Shown here piece after piece: positions 51,120 through 60,166 of a DNA stretch of 64,000 bases. The translations under genes and the position numbers were made by a program. Under the pieces are notes generated by a model. It made no database searches. It was not told the origin of the DNA and worked only from the letters and a program-made list of their open reading frames with translations. Within the stretch, counting starts at the first letter, position 1; every line of letters starts with the position of its first letter. Source of the stretch: Chryseolinea serpens (GTDB lineage Bacteria; Bacteroidota; Bacteroidia; Cytophagales; Cyclobacteriaceae). The stretch is taken from the NCBI RefSeq assembly GCF_900129725.1, contig NZ_FQWQ01000002.1, forward strand, positions 1,116,001 to 1,180,000, in the 5' to 3' direction.

Positions 51120-52799
51120 ATGAGTGAGAATGTTTATGATGCCATTGTTGTCGGCTCGGGAATTAGCGGAGGCTGGGCAGCAAAGGAGCTTTGTGAAAAA
51201 GGGCTGAAGGTAATTATGCTGGAACGTGGCCAGAATATAGAACACGTGAAGGACTACACCCAGACCAACAAGGCACCGTGGGAATTTCCGCATCGCGGCA
51301 AAGCACCGTTGAAACTGGTTCAGGAATATCCGGTGCTAAAGCGTGATTATCCGCTGAATGAAATCAATACGGACTGGTGGGCCAGCGACAAAGATTGTCC
51401 CTACACGGAAGTGAAGCGTTTCGACTGGTTCCGCGGCTATCACGTGGGCGGCCGTTCCCTCATGTGGGGCAAGCAAAGCTATCGCCTCAGCGATCTCGAC
51501 TTCGAGGCCAACGCCAAAGAAGGCATCGCCATAGACTGGCCGGTTCGCTACAAAGAAATTGCACCGTGGTATGACTACGTGGAGAAATTCGCCGGCATCA
51601 GCGGTAACAAAGACGGTATCGACCACCTTCCTGACGGACAGTTCCTCCCTCCGATGGACATGACCGTCGTAGAAAAGGACGTGGCCGCCCGCATCAAAGA
51701 ACATTATAAAGGCAAACGCCATATGATCATCGGCCGCGCCGCTCACGTGACGGGCCCGCTCGCCGGTCGTACACAATGCCAATACCGCAACAAGTGTGGT
51801 TTGGGGTGCCCATTTGGAGGATACTTTAGCACGCAGTCATCGACTTTGCCCGCCGCAACGAAAACGGGCAACCTGACCCTGCGTCCCTGGAGCATCGTGA
51901 CCAAGGTGCTGTATGACAAAGACAAGAAGAAGGCCACCGGCGTGGAAGTGTTGGATGCACAGACCAACCAAACCTATGAATACAAAGCCAAGATCATCTT
52001 CCTGAATGCCTCCACCCTCAACACCGCGTGGATCCTCATGAACTCTGCTACCGATGTTTGGCCCGAAGGCTTGGGCAGCAGCAGCGGCGAACTGGGTCAC
52101 AACCTGATGGATCACCACCTCGGCGTCTACTCACACGGACACGTGGACGGCTACGAAGACAAATATGTTTATGGCAACCGTCCCAATGGTATCTACATCC
52201 CCCGCTACCGCAACATGTACGGCGAGAAACGCGACTACATCCGTGGCTTCGGCTACCAGGGTGGTGCCAGCCGCGAAGGATGGGGCCGCAATGTGGCCGA
52301 GTACAGCATCGGCGTGGAATACAAAGAAGCGCTGAGCGAACCCGGACCCTGGACCATGGGCATCGGCGGCTTCGGCGAGATCCTTCCCTACCACGACAAC
52401 AAAGCCACACTCGACAAAACCAAGAAAGACAAGTGGGGGCTGAACGTTCTGTCGATCGACTGCGAGCTGAAAGAGAACGAGAACAAAATGCGCCAGGATA
52501 TGCTCAACGACGGGCTAGAAATGCTCGAAGCCGCCGGCGTGAAGAACGTGACGGGCAAAATCGGCGACGGCACACCCGGCCGCGGTATCCACGAAATGGG
52601 AACGGCCCGCATGGGCAAGGATCCTAAAACGTCGGTACTGAACAATTTCAACCAGGTTTGGGATGCTCAGAACGTGTTCATCACAGACGGATCGTTTATG
52701 ACCTCGGCTGCCTGTCAGAATCCTTCGCTCACCTATATGGCCTTTACGGCACGCGCCGCAGACCACGCTGTGAAAGAATTAAAGAAAATGAACATCTAA
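51120..52799 (+). CDS. GMC family oxidoreductase (glucoside 3-dehydrogenase-like large subunit)
   Basis: A 559-residue flavoprotein. FAD binding starts YDAIVVGSGISGGWAAKEL. A Cys-rich motif CQYRNKCGLGCPFGGYFST near residues 218-236 is characteristic of GMC subunits that pass electrons to cytochromes. The C-terminal catalytic His/Asn pair is in GIHEMGTARMG and 'AACQNPSLTYMAF'. There is no signal peptide. The next gene encodes a gluconate-2-dehydrogenase subunit-3-type protein with an export signal, which probably carries this subunit along. Likely substrates are glycosides oxidised at C3; gluconate or another polyol is also possible. Confidence 0.9.
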   Translation: MSENVYDAIVVGSGISGGWAAKELCEKGLKVIMLERGQNIEHVKDYTQTNKAPWEFPHRGKAPLKLVQEYPVLKRDYPLNEINTDWWASDKDCPYTEVKRFDWFRGYHVGGRSLMWGKQSYRLSDLDFEANAKEGIAIDWPVRYKEIAPWYDYVEKFAGISGNKDGIDHLPDGQFLPPMDMTVVEKDVAARIKEHYKGKRHMIIGRAAHVTGPLAGRTQCQYRNKCGLGCPFGGYFSTQSSTLPAATKTGNLTLRPWSIVTKVLYDKDKKKATGVEVLDAQTNQTYEYKAKIIFLNASTLNTAWILMNSATDVWPEGLGSSSGELGHNLMDHHLGVYSHGHVDGYEDKYVYGNRPNGIYIPRYRNMYGEKRDYIRGFGYQGGASREGWGRNVAEYSIGVEYKEALSEPGPWTMGIGGFGEILPYHDNKATLDKTKKDKWGLNVLSIDCELKENENKMRQDMLNDGLEMLEAAGVKNVTGKIGDGTPGRGIHEMGTARMGKDPKTSVLNNFNQVWDAQNVFITDGSFMTSAACQNPSLTYMAFTARAADHAVKELKKMNI

Positions 52800-52813
52800 T
52801 TTTTGAAAGCATT

Positions 52814-53392
52814 ATGAATAGAAGAGATGCTATAGCACGCGTAGGCCTGATCCTGGGAGGAACCGTTGTAGGCTCCCAGGCTTTCCTGAGCGGATGTGCA
52901 AAAAAATCGGAAGTGGCGGCAACAGGGAGCACCTTCACGCCCGAGACCGTTTCCTTCCTCGACGAAGTGGGTGAGACCATTCTTCCCACATCGGCCGCGT
53001 CGCCCGGCGCAAAGGAGTCCAAGATTGGCGAGTTCATGAAGACCATCGTTTCCGATTGCTATGAAGAAAAAGATCAGAAGATCTTTATGGATGGCATCGG
53101 CAAACTGAACGAAGCGTCGAATAAAAAATTCTCCAAAGATTTCATGTCCCTCTCCGCTACGGAGAAACATGACTTGTTGGTGGAGGTGGACAAGGAAGCC
53201 AAGGATTACCTGGCGAGCAAAAAAGAAGAGGACCCTCAACACTACTTCACCCTGATGAAGCAACTCACATTGTGGGGCTACTTCACTTCTGAAGTTGGAT
53301 CGACCAAGGCGCTTCGCTTTTTGCCCGTACCCGGAAGATACGATGGCGCTTATCCCTACAAGAAAGGTGATAGAGCCTGGGCTGCTACCTGA
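52814..53392 (+). CDS. Gluconate 2-dehydrogenase subunit 3 family protein
   Basis: A 192-residue protein with a twin-arginine-like signal (MNRRDAIARVGLILGGTVVG) ending at a Cys in FLSGCAKK, so a lipidated Tat substrate is possible. The body has 'PETVSFLDEVGETILPTSAASPGAKE', 'FMKTIVSDCYEEKDQKIFMDGI' and LTLWGYFTSEVGSTKAL, typical of subunit 3 of GMC-type dehydrogenases. It starts 14 bp after the GMC gene. Its partner lacks a signal, so hitchhiking export of the folded complex is likely. Confidence 0.88.
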   Translation: MNRRDAIARVGLILGGTVVGSQAFLSGCAKKSEVAATGSTFTPETVSFLDEVGETILPTSAASPGAKESKIGEFMKTIVSDCYEEKDQKIFMDGIGKLNEASNKKFSKDFMSLSATEKHDLLVEVDKEAKDYLASKKEEDPQHYFTLMKQLTLWGYFTSEVGSTKALRFLPVPGRYDGAYPYKKGDRAWAAT

Positions 53393-53424
53393 TACTGATC
53401 TTTGTTTTTGTTTTGTGAAAAAAG

Positions 53425-53450
53425 CCTGGCGGCCCTCGCCAGGTTTTTTT
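53425..53450. terminator. Rho-independent terminator, possibly bidirectional
   Basis: CCTGGCG and CGCCAGG around GCCCT, with a T-run on the + side and AAAAAA before the stem, so it can serve both converging transcripts. It touches the stop codon of the ABC transporter gene. Confidence 0.85.
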
Positions 53451-55425
53451 ATGACGCATCGGTTCCCGTTTCTTCGTCTTCTGCCTCCTCTTCGTCTTCC
53501 ACTTCTTCGTTGTCGGTAGCTTCTTCAGGCTCGGGGTCATTTTGGGCTTGTGCAAAGCGGGCGAACCATCCGTTTTGGGCAATCAGTTCCTCGGGGGTGC
53601 CGGCTTCGATCACCTGGCCGTCGGAGAGCACGAGCACGTGGTCGGCATCGCGGATCATGGAGTAGCGGTGCGCGATGGCGATGACGGTGTTTTCTTTTCG
53701 GATCTCGTTGATGGTCCGTTTCACTTCGGCTTCGGTGGCGTAGTCGAGGTTTGCCGTGGCCTCATCCAAAACCAGGATGCGAGGCTTCGCCACCAATACG
53801 CGGGCAATTTGCACGCGCTGCCGCTCTCCCACCGACAAGCCAAAGCCGCTTTCACCAACCTTGGTTTTCAATCCATCGGGGAGGCGCTGCAAGGTGCTTT
53901 GCATGCCGGCAGCAACCGCTGCGGCCTTCACTTCGTCAAGCGTGGCATCGTGGCGTTTGTAGCGGATGTTGTCCGCCAGGGTGCCGCGGAATATGGCGCC
54001 ATCGGCGGCGACCATGCCAATGTTGCGGCGTACGGATGACGGATCCAGGTCTGCCAGCGGGTGACCGTCGATCAGGATCGTACCGCCCTGCGGTTCGTAG
54101 AGTTTCATGAGCAAATCTACCGTAGTGGTTTTCCCCGCACCCGATGTTCCAACCAAGGCCGTCATCTTTCCGGGTTCTAGTGTAAAAGAGATTCCCTTCA
54201 ACACTTCTTTTTCCGGTGTATAGCCAAAATGGACATCGCGAAATTCTACCCGGCCGTGTTCCATCGTTAAAGGCTTTCCTTTTTTCTCGCCTTGGCCGTT
54301 GTCCAATAAATTGAACGCGCGGGCAATGGAGGCCACGTTCTGTTGCAGGTTCACCCACAGGCTAGACAACGTGTCGATGGGATCGTAGAGCCGGTCGAGG
54401 TAGGCTACGAACATCACGACGTCGCCGGGAGTCAACTGATTTTCCAGGGTGAGGTAGCCGCCATAGCCGAGCACCAGGGCGCTGGCAAATTTGGTGAGGA
54501 TGTTCTCCCAAAACACATACTTGTTGGCCAGCTTGCTGCGCGTTACATAGTCCCGGTAGGCTTTGTCCGAAATGGAATGGAAAGCCTTCACTTCCCGGTC
54601 TTCTGCGCCTGAAAGTTTCACGGTCTTGATGCCGCCTAAAGCATCCTGCATGCGTGAAGAAACCTCTTCCCAGCGTTCATAGTAGTTTGACAAGCCCGTT
54701 TCCAAGCGGTTGGCCGAGCGCCAGGCGATGAGCAGGTAAAATGGTATGATCGACAAGGCAATCAGCGTAAGCGTTACGTTTTGCCAAAACATAATGATCA
54801 GGATCCCAACCAAACTGATCACCTCCGGCAAAATCTCCTGCGAAAATCCATTCACAATCGCCGACACTTCTTCCGACTGATTGATCTGCTTGCTGAGCGC
54901 AGCACTGGATCGCTTGCTAAAGAAAGACAACGGAAGCTTCAGCACATGCGCGAATGTATTTTGAATAAATCCTTGCTCGATCTTGCACGACAGCCTCACA
55001 TTCATATTGTCGCCGATCAGCCAAAGAACATGCCCCAGCAGGTTCACGGCAAAGATGATGGCCACGGCCCACAACAGTGTTTCCAGCGCTTGTTGAGGCG
55101 TGCGCGCGGCCACATGATTTTTACCGTGCGATTCTTTTACTGCCGGCGTGGTGGCCTTCTCGATGAGCTTGCTCACCGGATCGTCGTCGTCTGTGTTGAG
55201 ACTGTCGGTGGAAAACGTTTTGAGTGTCTCGTCTTTGGCGCGCTGCACAAACAAACCCGCCACGTCGTTGATGGCCTCGCGGTAGACAAGCGGTTCGATG
55301 AGGTTGGCGCCGGTGCTAAGCAAGCCGATGACCACTACGATGAGAAATCTTTTACGATGCGGGATGATGATGCGGAAGATGTTCTTCCATACCTGCTTTT
55401 TGCTAGCGTGTGTCGTGCCTGACAT
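53449..55425 (-). CDS. ABC transporter, fused membrane and ATPase domains (MsbA-like)
   Basis: A 658-residue half-transporter. The membrane domain spans about residues 15-360 with six helices; the region 'RAKDETLKTFSTDSLNTDDDDPVSK' in the first loop is an acidic insertion. The ATPase domain contains Walker A GTSGAGKTTTVD, signature LSVGERQRVQIARVL, Walker B ILVLDEATANLD and 'VIAIAHRYSMIRDAD'. It should act as a homodimeric exporter of lipids, peptides or drugs. The C-terminal 30 residues are almost all Glu/Asp/Asn/Thr, an unusual acidic tail. A 26-bp gap leads to the TPR gene downstream. Confidence 0.92.
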   Translation of the reverse strand: MSGTTHASKKQVWKNIFRIIIPHRKRFLIVVVIGLLSTGANLIEPLVYREAINDVAGLFVQRAKDETLKTFSTDSLNTDDDDPVSKLIEKATTPAVKESHGKNHVAARTPQQALETLLWAVAIIFAVNLLGHVLWLIGDNMNVRLSCKIEQGFIQNTFAHVLKLPLSFFSKRSSAALSKQINQSEEVSAIVNGFSQEILPEVISLVGILIIMFWQNVTLTLIALSIIPFYLLIAWRSANRLETGLSNYYERWEEVSSRMQDALGGIKTVKLSGAEDREVKAFHSISDKAYRDYVTRSKLANKYVFWENILTKFASALVLGYGGYLTLENQLTPGDVVMFVAYLDRLYDPIDTLSSLWVNLQQNVASIARAFNLLDNGQGEKKGKPLTMEHGRVEFRDVHFGYTPEKEVLKGISFTLEPGKMTALVGTSGAGKTTTVDLLMKLYEPQGGTILIDGHPLADLDPSSVRRNIGMVAADGAIFRGTLADNIRYKRHDATLDEVKAAAVAAGMQSTLQRLPDGLKTKVGESGFGLSVGERQRVQIARVLVAKPRILVLDEATANLDYATEAEVKRTINEIRKENTVIAIAHRYSMIRDADHVLVLSDGQVIEAGTPEELIAQNGWFARFAQAQNDPEPEEATDNEEVEDEEEAEDEETGTDAS

Positions 55426-55451
55426 GTTGGACTGGCGTTAAAGTGAGTTGC

Positions 55452-56252
55452 TTATTTATGGCCGGGAGGTTGCGCGGGGGAGGGTGTTGTTTCGTTATGC
55501 TGTCGCGCATGGGCAAGTTCACGGGCGATGTCGGCATCCTCGGGTTCTTGTTCTTGTGCGCTTTCAAATTCTTTTACAGCTTCCGGCCATCGATTCTGCT
55601 CGGCATAGAGAAGTCCGGCGTTATAGTGGGCCTGGATGTTGGTGGGTTGCAGGGCCAATGCCTTCTTGTAATATTTTTCTGCCTCCGCTTTCTCTTTCAT
55701 TTGATCGAACAGATTCCCCAGGTTGACATAGGCCAACACATCGTTGGGGTCCAGTTGCAACGCTTCTTCCAGGGCAGCACGTGCGTCGGCCGTGCGACCC
55801 ACGCCGGAGAGATAGATGCCATAGCTGTTGAGTATGAAGACACGCTGCTTCGGATCGGCTTTGTCTTTTTGGAGATGGAGAAGAAATTGAAAATCGATGT
55901 CCTGGATATCCTCCGGCGGCTTGGCGCCCCACTGGGGTTCGAGGCTCACCCGGTTGACTTTGGCGTTGAGCCGTTTCACTTCAATATCGAGGCGCTTTTC
56001 TTCCGACATTTCGAAGGCCTTCTCATAAGCCTTTTCGGCCATGTCGAACCGTTCTTCTTCAAAGAATTGATCGCCGAGGTGCTCGTATTGTTGAATGACT
56101 TCACGCGATTGATACCGATCCCATTGATCCTGGACCGATGGTATAAAAAATGCCAGCAACATGACCATGGCGCTGCCGAGGCTCACCAAAAGGGGCCACA
56201 GTTTCCCGATAGAATACCATTTCAATTCCGGCGACGCATCATCCTCATTCAT
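55452..56252 (-). CDS. TPR-repeat membrane protein
   Basis: A 266-residue protein from the ATG at 56252. A single membrane helix (LWPLLVSLGSAMVMLLAFFI) lies near residue 30, then an extracytoplasmic region with TPR motifs: 'QQYEHLGDQFFEEERFDMAEKAYEKAF', 'ILNSYGIYLSGVGRTADARAALEEAL', 'AYVNLGNLFDQMKEKAEAEKYYKKAL' and 'AHYNAGLLYAEQNRWPEAVKEFESA'. It probably serves as a scaffold for protein complexes. It is transcribed just upstream of the ABC transporter and may help it; that link is inferred from position only. Confidence 0.82.
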   Translation of the reverse strand: MNEDDASPELKWYSIGKLWPLLVSLGSAMVMLLAFFIPSVQDQWDRYQSREVIQQYEHLGDQFFEEERFDMAEKAYEKAFEMSEEKRLDIEVKRLNAKVNRVSLEPQWGAKPPEDIQDIDFQFLLHLQKDKADPKQRVFILNSYGIYLSGVGRTADARAALEEALQLDPNDVLAYVNLGNLFDQMKEKAEAEKYYKKALALQPTNIQAHYNAGLLYAEQNRWPEAVKEFESAQEQEPEDADIARELAHARQHNETTPSPAQPPGHK

Positions 56253-56386
56253 GGGAACACGGTCTTGCGGTTTAGTAACGTAGGGTATGGCCGTCCTATT
56301 GCAGGGCAGGCCTGTCATTTAAAGCTACTAAACTTCGGGCTTTTATTCCATCCTTTAGAAATACGGGGTGAATTTCGGAAAAGGGG

Positions 56387-57589
56387 TCAATGATCAATAT
56401 AATTTCCAAATGCCCCGTCCGATTCAAACGAACGAACAATATCGTCCTCCAAGGGAGTTCTCTTAACGATGGGGTTATCCTTCCAAAATTCGGGGTTGTA
56501 GGGTGCCGATTGTATAGTTTTTAAGTCGTTCGTCTTTATTCGAATCTTCTTGAAGTGAACATCATTCAGAGCAGTCGCATAGTTAAAAAGTGTGTATAGT
56601 GAAGTTATTTTTGCCGTATATGGTTCTGATCCAATATTGTATAGCAATTGAAGATCTGCTTTGATGTGGGATAGTTGGTATCGGTCCGCCGAAGGATTTG
56701 TAAAGACGACTTCAAGACTCAAAATCGCATCGTGATAAGGAATCGGCTTTCGATCCCGGGTTAGGTCAAATCCCTGGCTGCCCAACCGTACGATGCCACT
56801 TAACTTCATAATTTGTTCCCGGTTTCGATCGACAAATATCTTTCCTTCGAATGCCGGCTTCCGAAGACCGACATGGGGCTGACAAGATATTTCGACAATT
56901 TCCTGATCGCCCTCCATGAGAATGTTGAGGATCTCAAAATCGTAGGCATGGAGACCTTCGTGGCTTAGGGGTAATAATATAGGCTTCGGGCGCTCCTGAT
57001 AAACACCGGCACCAATGGCAAAAATCGAGAAGTTCAGAAAATTCAAACTCCCTTTTATTTCCCTTTTTGCAAATCTTCCCTCCGTAATTTTTGAAGCTTC
57101 CACACCGTTGTTATTGAACTTTGTATCGAAAAATCCCTCTAAGATCTCAGTGGGGGTTTGATTCATGAATGAAGTTTGGCGGTAAAAGGCCCTTCCGTAG
57201 TGAAACACAGTTTTTTCGGCCAATGCCCTGTCAAAGGTTTTCTCCACCATTTTATATGCCGCATTCCCATCAACCGATACTTCGGGCAAAAAAACAGGTG
57301 CTTGCTCCATCACTACAACGAACCCTGTTTGAATCGAATCAATTCTAAACTTAGATGTCTTGTAGGAAATGTGCGACAATAACAATTCCACGGGCATCCC
57401 GGCAACGCTCAGGGTAAACTCTCCCTTTTCGTTGCTCACTGTGCCGTGTTGGCCATCGTCTGCCAAAATACTCGCGAATGGAATTGGACTATTCGTGACC
57501 TGGTCGACTACGGTGCCCCCTATTTCAACCTGGCCCCACAAACAAGGGGAGCCTAAGTTTAAAAAAAAGAGAAATAAAAAACTTTTCAT
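56387..57589 (-). CDS. Secreted protein with carboxypeptidase-regulatory-like domain
   Basis: A 400-residue secreted protein. After a signal peptide (ending CLWG) comes a carboxypeptidase-regulatory-like domain: 'VEIGGTVVDQVTNSPIPFASIL', 'GTVSNEKGEFTLSV', 'LLLSHISYKTSKF'. From residue 115 on lies a beta-rich domain often attached to it in Bacteroidota ('KMVEKTFDRAL', 'YGRAFYRQTSFMNQTPTEILEGFFD'). Its function is unknown; related proteins are surface proteins. It lies 48 bp downstream of a 53-codon peptide ORF, so the two may be one operon. Confidence 0.78.
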   Translation of the reverse strand: MKSFLFLFFLNLGSPCLWGQVEIGGTVVDQVTNSPIPFASILADDGQHGTVSNEKGEFTLSVAGMPVELLLSHISYKTSKFRIDSIQTGFVVVMEQAPVFLPEVSVDGNAAYKMVEKTFDRALAEKTVFHYGRAFYRQTSFMNQTPTEILEGFFDTKFNNNGVEASKITEGRFAKREIKGSLNFLNFSIFAIGAGVYQERPKPILLPLSHEGLHAYDFEILNILMEGDQEIVEISCQPHVGLRKPAFEGKIFVDRNREQIMKLSGIVRLGSQGFDLTRDRKPIPYHDAILSLEVVFTNPSADRYQLSHIKADLQLLYNIGSEPYTAKITSLYTLFNYATALNDVHFKKIRIKTNDLKTIQSAPYNPEFWKDNPIVKRTPLEDDIVRSFESDGAFGNYIDH

Positions 57590-57600
57590 AATTTAAGAGG

Positions 57601-57628
57601 AGGCAGAAAGCAAAATCGCTTTCTGCCT
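57601..57628. other. Perfect hairpin between peptide ORF and the downstream gene
   Basis: AGGCAGAAAGC and GCTTTCTGCCT form an 11-bp perfect stem with loop AAAATC. A T-run follows only on the + strand, where no gene ends, so on the reverse strand it looks like an intercistronic stem that could limit read-through or stabilise the upstream part of a transcript. Confidence 0.8.
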
Positions 57629-57637
57629 GTTTTTTTT

Positions 57638-57799
57638 CTAGAGTTGAAGCTTCGCGCCGGCCGTCATTGACCCGTTCGAATTTCCTTCGGCGTACAACGT
57701 CCACGATCCAAATTCAAGCCTCTCCTCCAGCTCTTCCACTTCAAAGGCTTTTGCGACTTCAACTAGGTCTAAGCAATCGGTGTTTCTTTGATCTTCCAT
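57638..57799 (-). CDS. 53-residue peptide, possible precursor peptide
   Basis: A short frame from ATG 57799 to TAG 57638. The first 30 residues are acidic and helix-forming (LVEVAKAFEVEELEERLEF); the last 23 are rich in Gly, Ser, Thr and Asn (GSWTLYAEGNSNGSMTAGAK). This leader/core contrast resembles precursors of ribosomally made, modified peptides. A strong hairpin follows the stop and the carboxypeptidase-regulatory-domain gene starts 48 bp later. No modification enzyme is seen close by, so the role is unproven. Only one Cys is present, in the leader. Confidence 0.55.
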   Translation of the reverse strand: MEDQRNTDCLDLVEVAKAFEVEELEERLEFGSWTLYAEGNSNGSMTAGAKLQL

Positions 57800-58189
57800 G
57801 ATTTATACTTTTAAAGTTTGGACGAGTGATTTACAATTCACACAAAATCTCACTCTCTCTTAATTTTCCTGGCGATAGCTGTTTCTTTATAAGAAAAATT
57901 GATGCCTTGAAGATCATTTTACACATCAGGATGTAAAACAATATCACGATAATCATACATCCCTATTTTAAACTGATGGCAAAAAAAATCGATCAGACGG
58001 ACAAAAAATGGCCATGAGATTATTTTATGGCCCGGCGCAAAAGAAAGGATCAATACCTAGCCTTACCGTGGTGTATGTTTACACGGTTTTTTGGAGTAAT
58101 TCTTGAGTAAATTCATCACTAATGTCGTATCAACGAACAAATGGCGGCTCTGAGAGCGAAAATGAAGGCGTATTATTATCGCTCTTATC
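57800..58189. other. AT-rich spacer upstream of the peptide ORF
   Basis: This 390-bp spacer must hold the promoter of the peptide ORF. I see only short AT-rich stretches, no repeat-family copy and no long frame. A 42-codon frame on the + strand from 58121 runs into the end of the decarboxylase gene and looks accidental. Confidence 0.35.
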
Positions 58190-59638
58190 TCAACTTACCT
58201 CCTCTTTTATCCGCTCCAAATTTTCCTCCACCATCCTCAACGCCAGCTGAATTTCCTTTAAATGCGTCCGAAAGCTCAACACCGCACAACGGATCCACAC
58301 CTGGCCGTTGATCTGGGTTGAGGAGAAAAAACAGCGGCCGTCGGCGTGCAGGGCTTTTAACAATTGTTGATTGAAGGCATTGCTGTCCTTCGACGGATAT
58401 CGAAAAAGTGTGATCGACAGATCCGGGTCCGGACCAGTTTCGAAGCCCAATTCTTTTACAGCTTCGTGAAAATAGCGACAGAGGAGAAGCTTCTCCTCCA
58501 GGTTGGCTTTGAATGCATTCACACCATGCAAGTGCAAAGGAAGCCACATGCGCAGGCCGCGAAAATGTCGCGACAGCTCGAGGCTGCAATCAGAAGGACT
58601 GATCTCGTCGAAGCCATAGGCATCTTGCATATAGGAGGCCTGGTGGGAGTAGGTGCGCAGCAACGTATGAGCATCCTTCACCAGCACCACGCCAGTGCCA
58701 TAGGGCAGGAACATGCCTTTGTGTGGATCCATCACGAGCGAATCTGATCGTTCGATGCCTTTGAATTTCACAGCGATGTCCCCGAGCAACGTAAAGAATC
58801 CGCCATAGGCCGCATCCACATGAAACCACGCGTTGTATTGTTCGCAGAGGTCGGCGATGGCATCCAACGGGTCGATCGCCCCGGTATCGGTGGTGCCCGC
58901 GGTGCCGATGACGAGGAAGGGCATCAAGCCGTTGTCTTTGTCCTGACGCAACGCGTCGGCGAGTGCACGAGTATCCATTTGATAGCGCGCATTCATAGGA
59001 ATGATGCGCTGCTGCGCTTCGTGCAAACCGGTTATGTGCAACGCCTTGTGCAGACAGTGATGCGCCTGCGCGGTGAAATAGACCACCGCTTGCCGTACGT
59101 TCGTAGAATCGATTTGATGCGCTTCGCGTGCGGTCTGAATGGCGATGAGACTGGCCATGGAACCGCCCGAGCTTAGGTTGCCGTGGGCCGTGGCAGGATA
59201 GCCCGTGATCGTGCAAAGCCACTGGATCATCTGGTTCTCGATGCGCACGGCGCCGGGACTGGAATAAAAAATGCCGACATACCGGTTCGCCGCTGCCGCC
59301 AGCATATCGCCCACGGCGCTGGTCCACAGTCCTCCGGCGGGGATATAGCCCATGTGGGTTCCGGCTGCGGAGTTAATGCCGGATTGATCCACCTCATCGC
59401 GCAATATATGGAGCAGTTCATCAAACGGTTTGCCGTGATCGTCGATCGTCAAGGCTTTCAGCGCATCGCAGGATTTTTCTTTGTAGCCCGGAGCATCCGG
59501 CAAGGCGGTGATAAATTCATCGATATAGTCGAAAGCTTGTTGGGCGATGGCCTGCCGCTGGGAAGCAGAAGGCTCCAGTTGGAGGGCAATCTTTTCCAGC
59601 GCAGCAAGCTGAACGGTCAGATCTTCATTTGACTTCAT
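58190..59638 (-). CDS. PLP-dependent decarboxylase (aromatic amino-acid/glutamate type)
   Basis: A 482-residue group II decarboxylase. The PLP lysine is in SLVMDPHKGMFLPYG, Asp in 'AWFHVDAAYGGFF' pairs with the pyridine nitrogen, and 'GNLSSGGSMASLIAIQTARE' contacts the phosphate. The N-terminal 'GTHMGYIPAGGLWTSAVGDMLAA' is typical of aromatic-L-amino-acid decarboxylase relatives. The start at 59638 is chosen over 59662 (MMTLNDNT...), which differs by eight residues. The DoxX gene lies 69 bp upstream on the same strand, and both diverge from a MocR regulator, so this enzyme is a likely regulated target. Substrate not fixed. Confidence 0.9.
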   Translation of the reverse strand: MKSNEDLTVQLAALEKIALQLEPSASQRQAIAQQAFDYIDEFITALPDAPGYKEKSCDALKALTIDDHGKPFDELLHILRDEVDQSGINSAAGTHMGYIPAGGLWTSAVGDMLAAAANRYVGIFYSSPGAVRIENQMIQWLCTITGYPATAHGNLSSGGSMASLIAIQTAREAHQIDSTNVRQAVVYFTAQAHHCLHKALHITGLHEAQQRIIPMNARYQMDTRALADALRQDKDNGLMPFLVIGTAGTTDTGAIDPLDAIADLCEQYNAWFHVDAAYGGFFTLLGDIAVKFKGIERSDSLVMDPHKGMFLPYGTGVVLVKDAHTLLRTYSHQASYMQDAYGFDEISPSDCSLELSRHFRGLRMWLPLHLHGVNAFKANLEEKLLLCRYFHEAVKELGFETGPDPDLSITLFRYPSKDSNAFNQQLLKALHADGRCFFSSTQINGQVWIRCAVLSFRTHLKEIQLALRMVEENLERIKEEVS

Positions 59639-59707
59639 GGTGTTATCATTGAGCGTCATCATCTATTTCGTTTATTCCGGCAATAATCTCCAACAGGATT
59701 CTTTGTA

Positions 59708-60130
59708 TCATTGGCGGTCCAACAGCTGATCGATACTCCACCGATAGGTGGGCATTGTGGCCAATAAAAAAGCCGAAGTGCAATCCACGAACACCGCATA
59801 GTCCAGGGGACTTTTTACGCCAAAGGAGTAGGTCATCGTGAGCGCGAAAATAAAGGTTAGTCCCGCGGCGCCAAGTGCGGCCCAGCGCGTCATCCAACCG
59901 GCGAGGAGCATCAGCGCCAAAGCTGTTTCCAGCACCGTGGCCATGACGGCCAACCATGGGACGATGTGGGGTGGGGCGAACGAATTCACTTCGCCGGTAT
60001 ACACCACAAAAGCAGCCCACCCACTCCCCTGCTCTCCCCAAAATCCCAACCGGCTGGCCACAGGTGACAAAAAATTTGCGGCAGTGGCCACCCGCAACAG
60101 CAGGATGGCCAGGTCTTGATATTTTTTCAT
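59708..60130 (-). CDS. DoxX family membrane protein
   Basis: A 140-residue, four-helix inner-membrane protein of the DoxX type: 'LAILLLRVATAANFLSPVASRLG', FVVYTGEVNSFAPP, 'WLAVMATVLETALALMLLAGW' and 'LTFIFALTMTYSFGVKSPLDYAVF'. It differs from the other DoxX gene at 35897. It is the first gene after the MocR-controlled divergent promoter, ahead of the PLP decarboxylase, so the two probably form one unit. Confidence 0.85.
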   Translation of the reverse strand: MKKYQDLAILLLRVATAANFLSPVASRLGFWGEQGSGWAAFVVYTGEVNSFAPPHIVPWLAVMATVLETALALMLLAGWMTRWAALGAAGLTFIFALTMTYSFGVKSPLDYAVFVDCTSAFLLATMPTYRWSIDQLLDRQ

Positions 60131-60166
60131 GACGTTTACGATTACCGATCAAAGGTCTATCTTTAT

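Noticed and set aside
57601-57638. Terminator for a reverse-strand gene
   Set aside because: The T-run follows the stem only on the + strand, and no + strand gene ends there; kept as an intercistronic hairpin.
58121-58249. 42-codon + strand frame overlapping the decarboxylase end
   Set aside because: It runs into the C-terminal coding region of a strongly supported gene, and nothing supports translation.
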